Of a DNA stretch of 64,000 bases, positions 63,010 through 64,000 are shown piece after piece; position 1 is the stretch's first letter; every line of letters starts with the position of its first letter. Location: positions 1 through 64,000 of the forward strand of contig CAZKIO010000011.1 of assembly GCA_964552795.1 (NCBI GenBank), given 5' to 3'. The stretch is from JAEUHZ01 sp964552795. Lineage in GTDB: Bacteria; Planctomycetota; UBA1135; GCA-002686595. The position numbers and the translations under genes are program-made. Under the pieces are notes generated by a model, which saw only the letters and a list, made by a program, of their open reading frames with translations, was not told the DNA's origin and ran no database searches.

Positions 63010-63537
63010 ATGCTGAAGAAGATCCTCACCGCGATCGCGATCCTGATCCTCGTGTTCGTGATCGTCGGAGCTCTCCTGCCCCGCGACTACGAATGCTCGC
63101 GCAGCGTGGTCATCCACGCCGATCCTGCCAAGATCCACGCCCTGGTCGGCGACCTGAAGCGCTGGGACGAATGGGCGCCGTGGAAGGACAGCGACCCCAC
63201 CGTGGTGACGACGTTGGGCGAGCCGACCACCGGAGTCGGCGCGAACCAGCGCTGGACCGGCGACGGCGGACCGGGCCGGTTGACGTTCACGAAGTGCGAC
63301 CCCGCCAGCGGCATCGCCTACGACCTGTACTTCGGCGAACCGGGCGAGGAGATGGGCGCGAAGAGCTGGATGACGTACAAGCCCGGCTCCGGCGGCGTCG
63401 AGGTCGAGTGGGGCATGTCGGGCGAGATGGACGTGCCCGTGATCGGCGGCTACTTCGCGGCCATGACCGACGCGATGATCGGCTCCATGTTCCAGGCCGG
63501 CCTGGACAAGTTGAAGCAGCGCGCCGAGGCGCCGTAG
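63010..63537 (+). CDS. SRPBCC (START/polyketide cyclase-like) domain protein
   Basis: A 175-residue protein with an N-terminal membrane helix (ILTAIAILILVFVIVGALL) and a SRPBCC ligand-binding fold: CSRSVVIHADPAKIHALVGDLKRWDEWAPWKDSDP is the typical opening, and DAMIGSMFQAGLDKLKQRA the closing helix. It probably binds a hydrophobic ligand at the membrane. The ligand is unknown. Confidence 0.88.
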   Translation: MLKKILTAIAILILVFVIVGALLPRDYECSRSVVIHADPAKIHALVGDLKRWDEWAPWKDSDPTVVTTLGEPTTGVGANQRWTGDGGPGRLTFTKCDPASGIAYDLYFGEPGEEMGAKSWMTYKPGSGGVEVEWGMSGEMDVPVIGGYFAAMTDAMIGSMFQAGLDKLKQRAEAP

Positions 63538-63555
63538 CTCCGTCGGCGCCGCGCC

Positions 63556-64000
63556 TCAGCGCTTGGCGGCCGCCGTCTGCGGCTGCGCGACTGCGTTCTC
63601 GGGCTCGAGCGCCGCGTAACCGACGCGGTCCAGCCAGTCGTAGACCTCGGTCAGCGGCAGTGCCAGGCCCATGTGCGGCACGACCATCGGACGCACGGCG
63701 CCGTGCGTGTAGATCTTGGTGAACAGCGCGAGCAGTTCGTGCGTCTGCGCATCGAAGATCCCGCCGCCGGAGTTCCCGATGTACGTCGGCGCGCTCACCA
63801 TCCAGTAGCCCTGGCCGTCGACGACGTGGTGCGTGTCGGCGATCTGTCCGAACGTCGGGATGGGATCGTTGCCCAGCGGGCAACCGACCGCATAGATGCG
63901 TTCGAAGACGCGCACGGACGTCAGGCGCGAGCGCGGCGCCAGCCGCGCGCCGCTCTCGATGCGTTCGCCGGCCGGCAGACGCAGCAGCGCGACGTCCAGG
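63556..64000 (-). CDS. Trypsin-like serine protease (S1C), C-terminal part; runs off the window
   Basis: Reverse-strand gene whose 5' part lies beyond 64000. The visible 147 codons contain the catalytic Asp region (DVALLRLP), VGCPLGN, and the catalytic Ser in IGNSGGGIFDAQ, in the order of HtrA/DegP-type trypsin-like proteases. The His region would lie upstream. No PDZ domain follows: the protein ends soon after the protease fold (DWLDRVGYAALEPENAVAQPQ). Confidence 0.88.
   Translation of the reverse strand, partial: LDVALLRLPAGERIESGARLAPRSRLTSVRVFERIYAVGCPLGNDPIPTFGQIADTHHVVDGQGYWMVSAPTYIGNSGGGIFDAQTHELLALFTKIYTHGAVRPMVVPHMGLALPLTEVYDWLDRVGYAALEPENAVAQPQTAAAKR

Overview
The window is very GC-rich, densely coded bacterial chromosome with genes on both strands. 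There are no rRNA genes, no tRNA genes I could recognise, no CRISPR array and no intact mobile element. A planctomycete or close relative is the best guess. The pointers are a repeated Cys-rich C-terminal domain on secreted proteins (three copies), large secreted proteins fusing beta-propellers or redoxin domains to haem modules, FG-GAP secreted proteins, caspase and CHAT proteins beside sigma factors and a Ser/Thr kinase, and starts that mostly lack Shine-Dalgarno sequences. This assignment is inference.

Layout. 0-6 kb: a frameshifted secreted protein, the lipid II flippase murJ, and a B12-dependent (class II) ribonucleotide reductase with an NrdR box upstream. 6-12 kb: a lipocalin-like protein, a DsbD-like membrane thiol:disulfide reductase with an in-frame UGA read as selenocysteine, feoAB, and rpiA. 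12-20 kb: a beta-propeller/dihaem protein, gmhA, a YCII lipoprotein, a redoxin/cytochrome c/copper-monooxygenase-like fusion, and a PQQ-type propeller protein. 20-31 kb: metabolism, with an SLC13 transporter, malate synthase and isocitrate lyase (glyoxylate shunt), NAD synthetase, chrA, a queuosine-salvage glycosidase and ispG. 31-34 kb: an FAD amine oxidase followed by a patch of gene remnants. 34-44 kb: a large orphan protein, an NtrC-type regulator with a small sensor-like partner, and a reverse-strand operon of Ser/Thr kinase, sigma factor, a second selenoprotein (CU motif) and a secreted protein. 44-56 kb: a caspase-like lipoprotein divergent from that operon, an M1 peptidase, a membrane protein, an HAD phosphatase, an M24 aminopeptidase, and a sigma/anti-sigma-like/TPR-CHAT operon. 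56-64 kb: an FG-GAP protein, prfB with its programmed frameshift, a sulfatase-fold lipoprotein, a thioredoxin, purH, an SRPBCC protein and the end of a trypsin-like protease that runs off the window.

The most interesting signal is UGA recoding. Two genes carry an in-frame TGA followed at the right distance by a bacterial SECIS-type hairpin. One (6714-8681) has Sec at the first position of a thioredoxin CxxC motif. The other (41056-40103, reverse) has a Cys-Sec pair just after its signal peptide, in a protein family I do not recognise. Conventional gene calling would truncate both. prfB adds a third, regulated use of UGA. A second broad signal is that many genes have a -10-like hexamer only 6-10 nt before the start codon and no Shine-Dalgarno sequence, which suggests widespread leaderless transcription.
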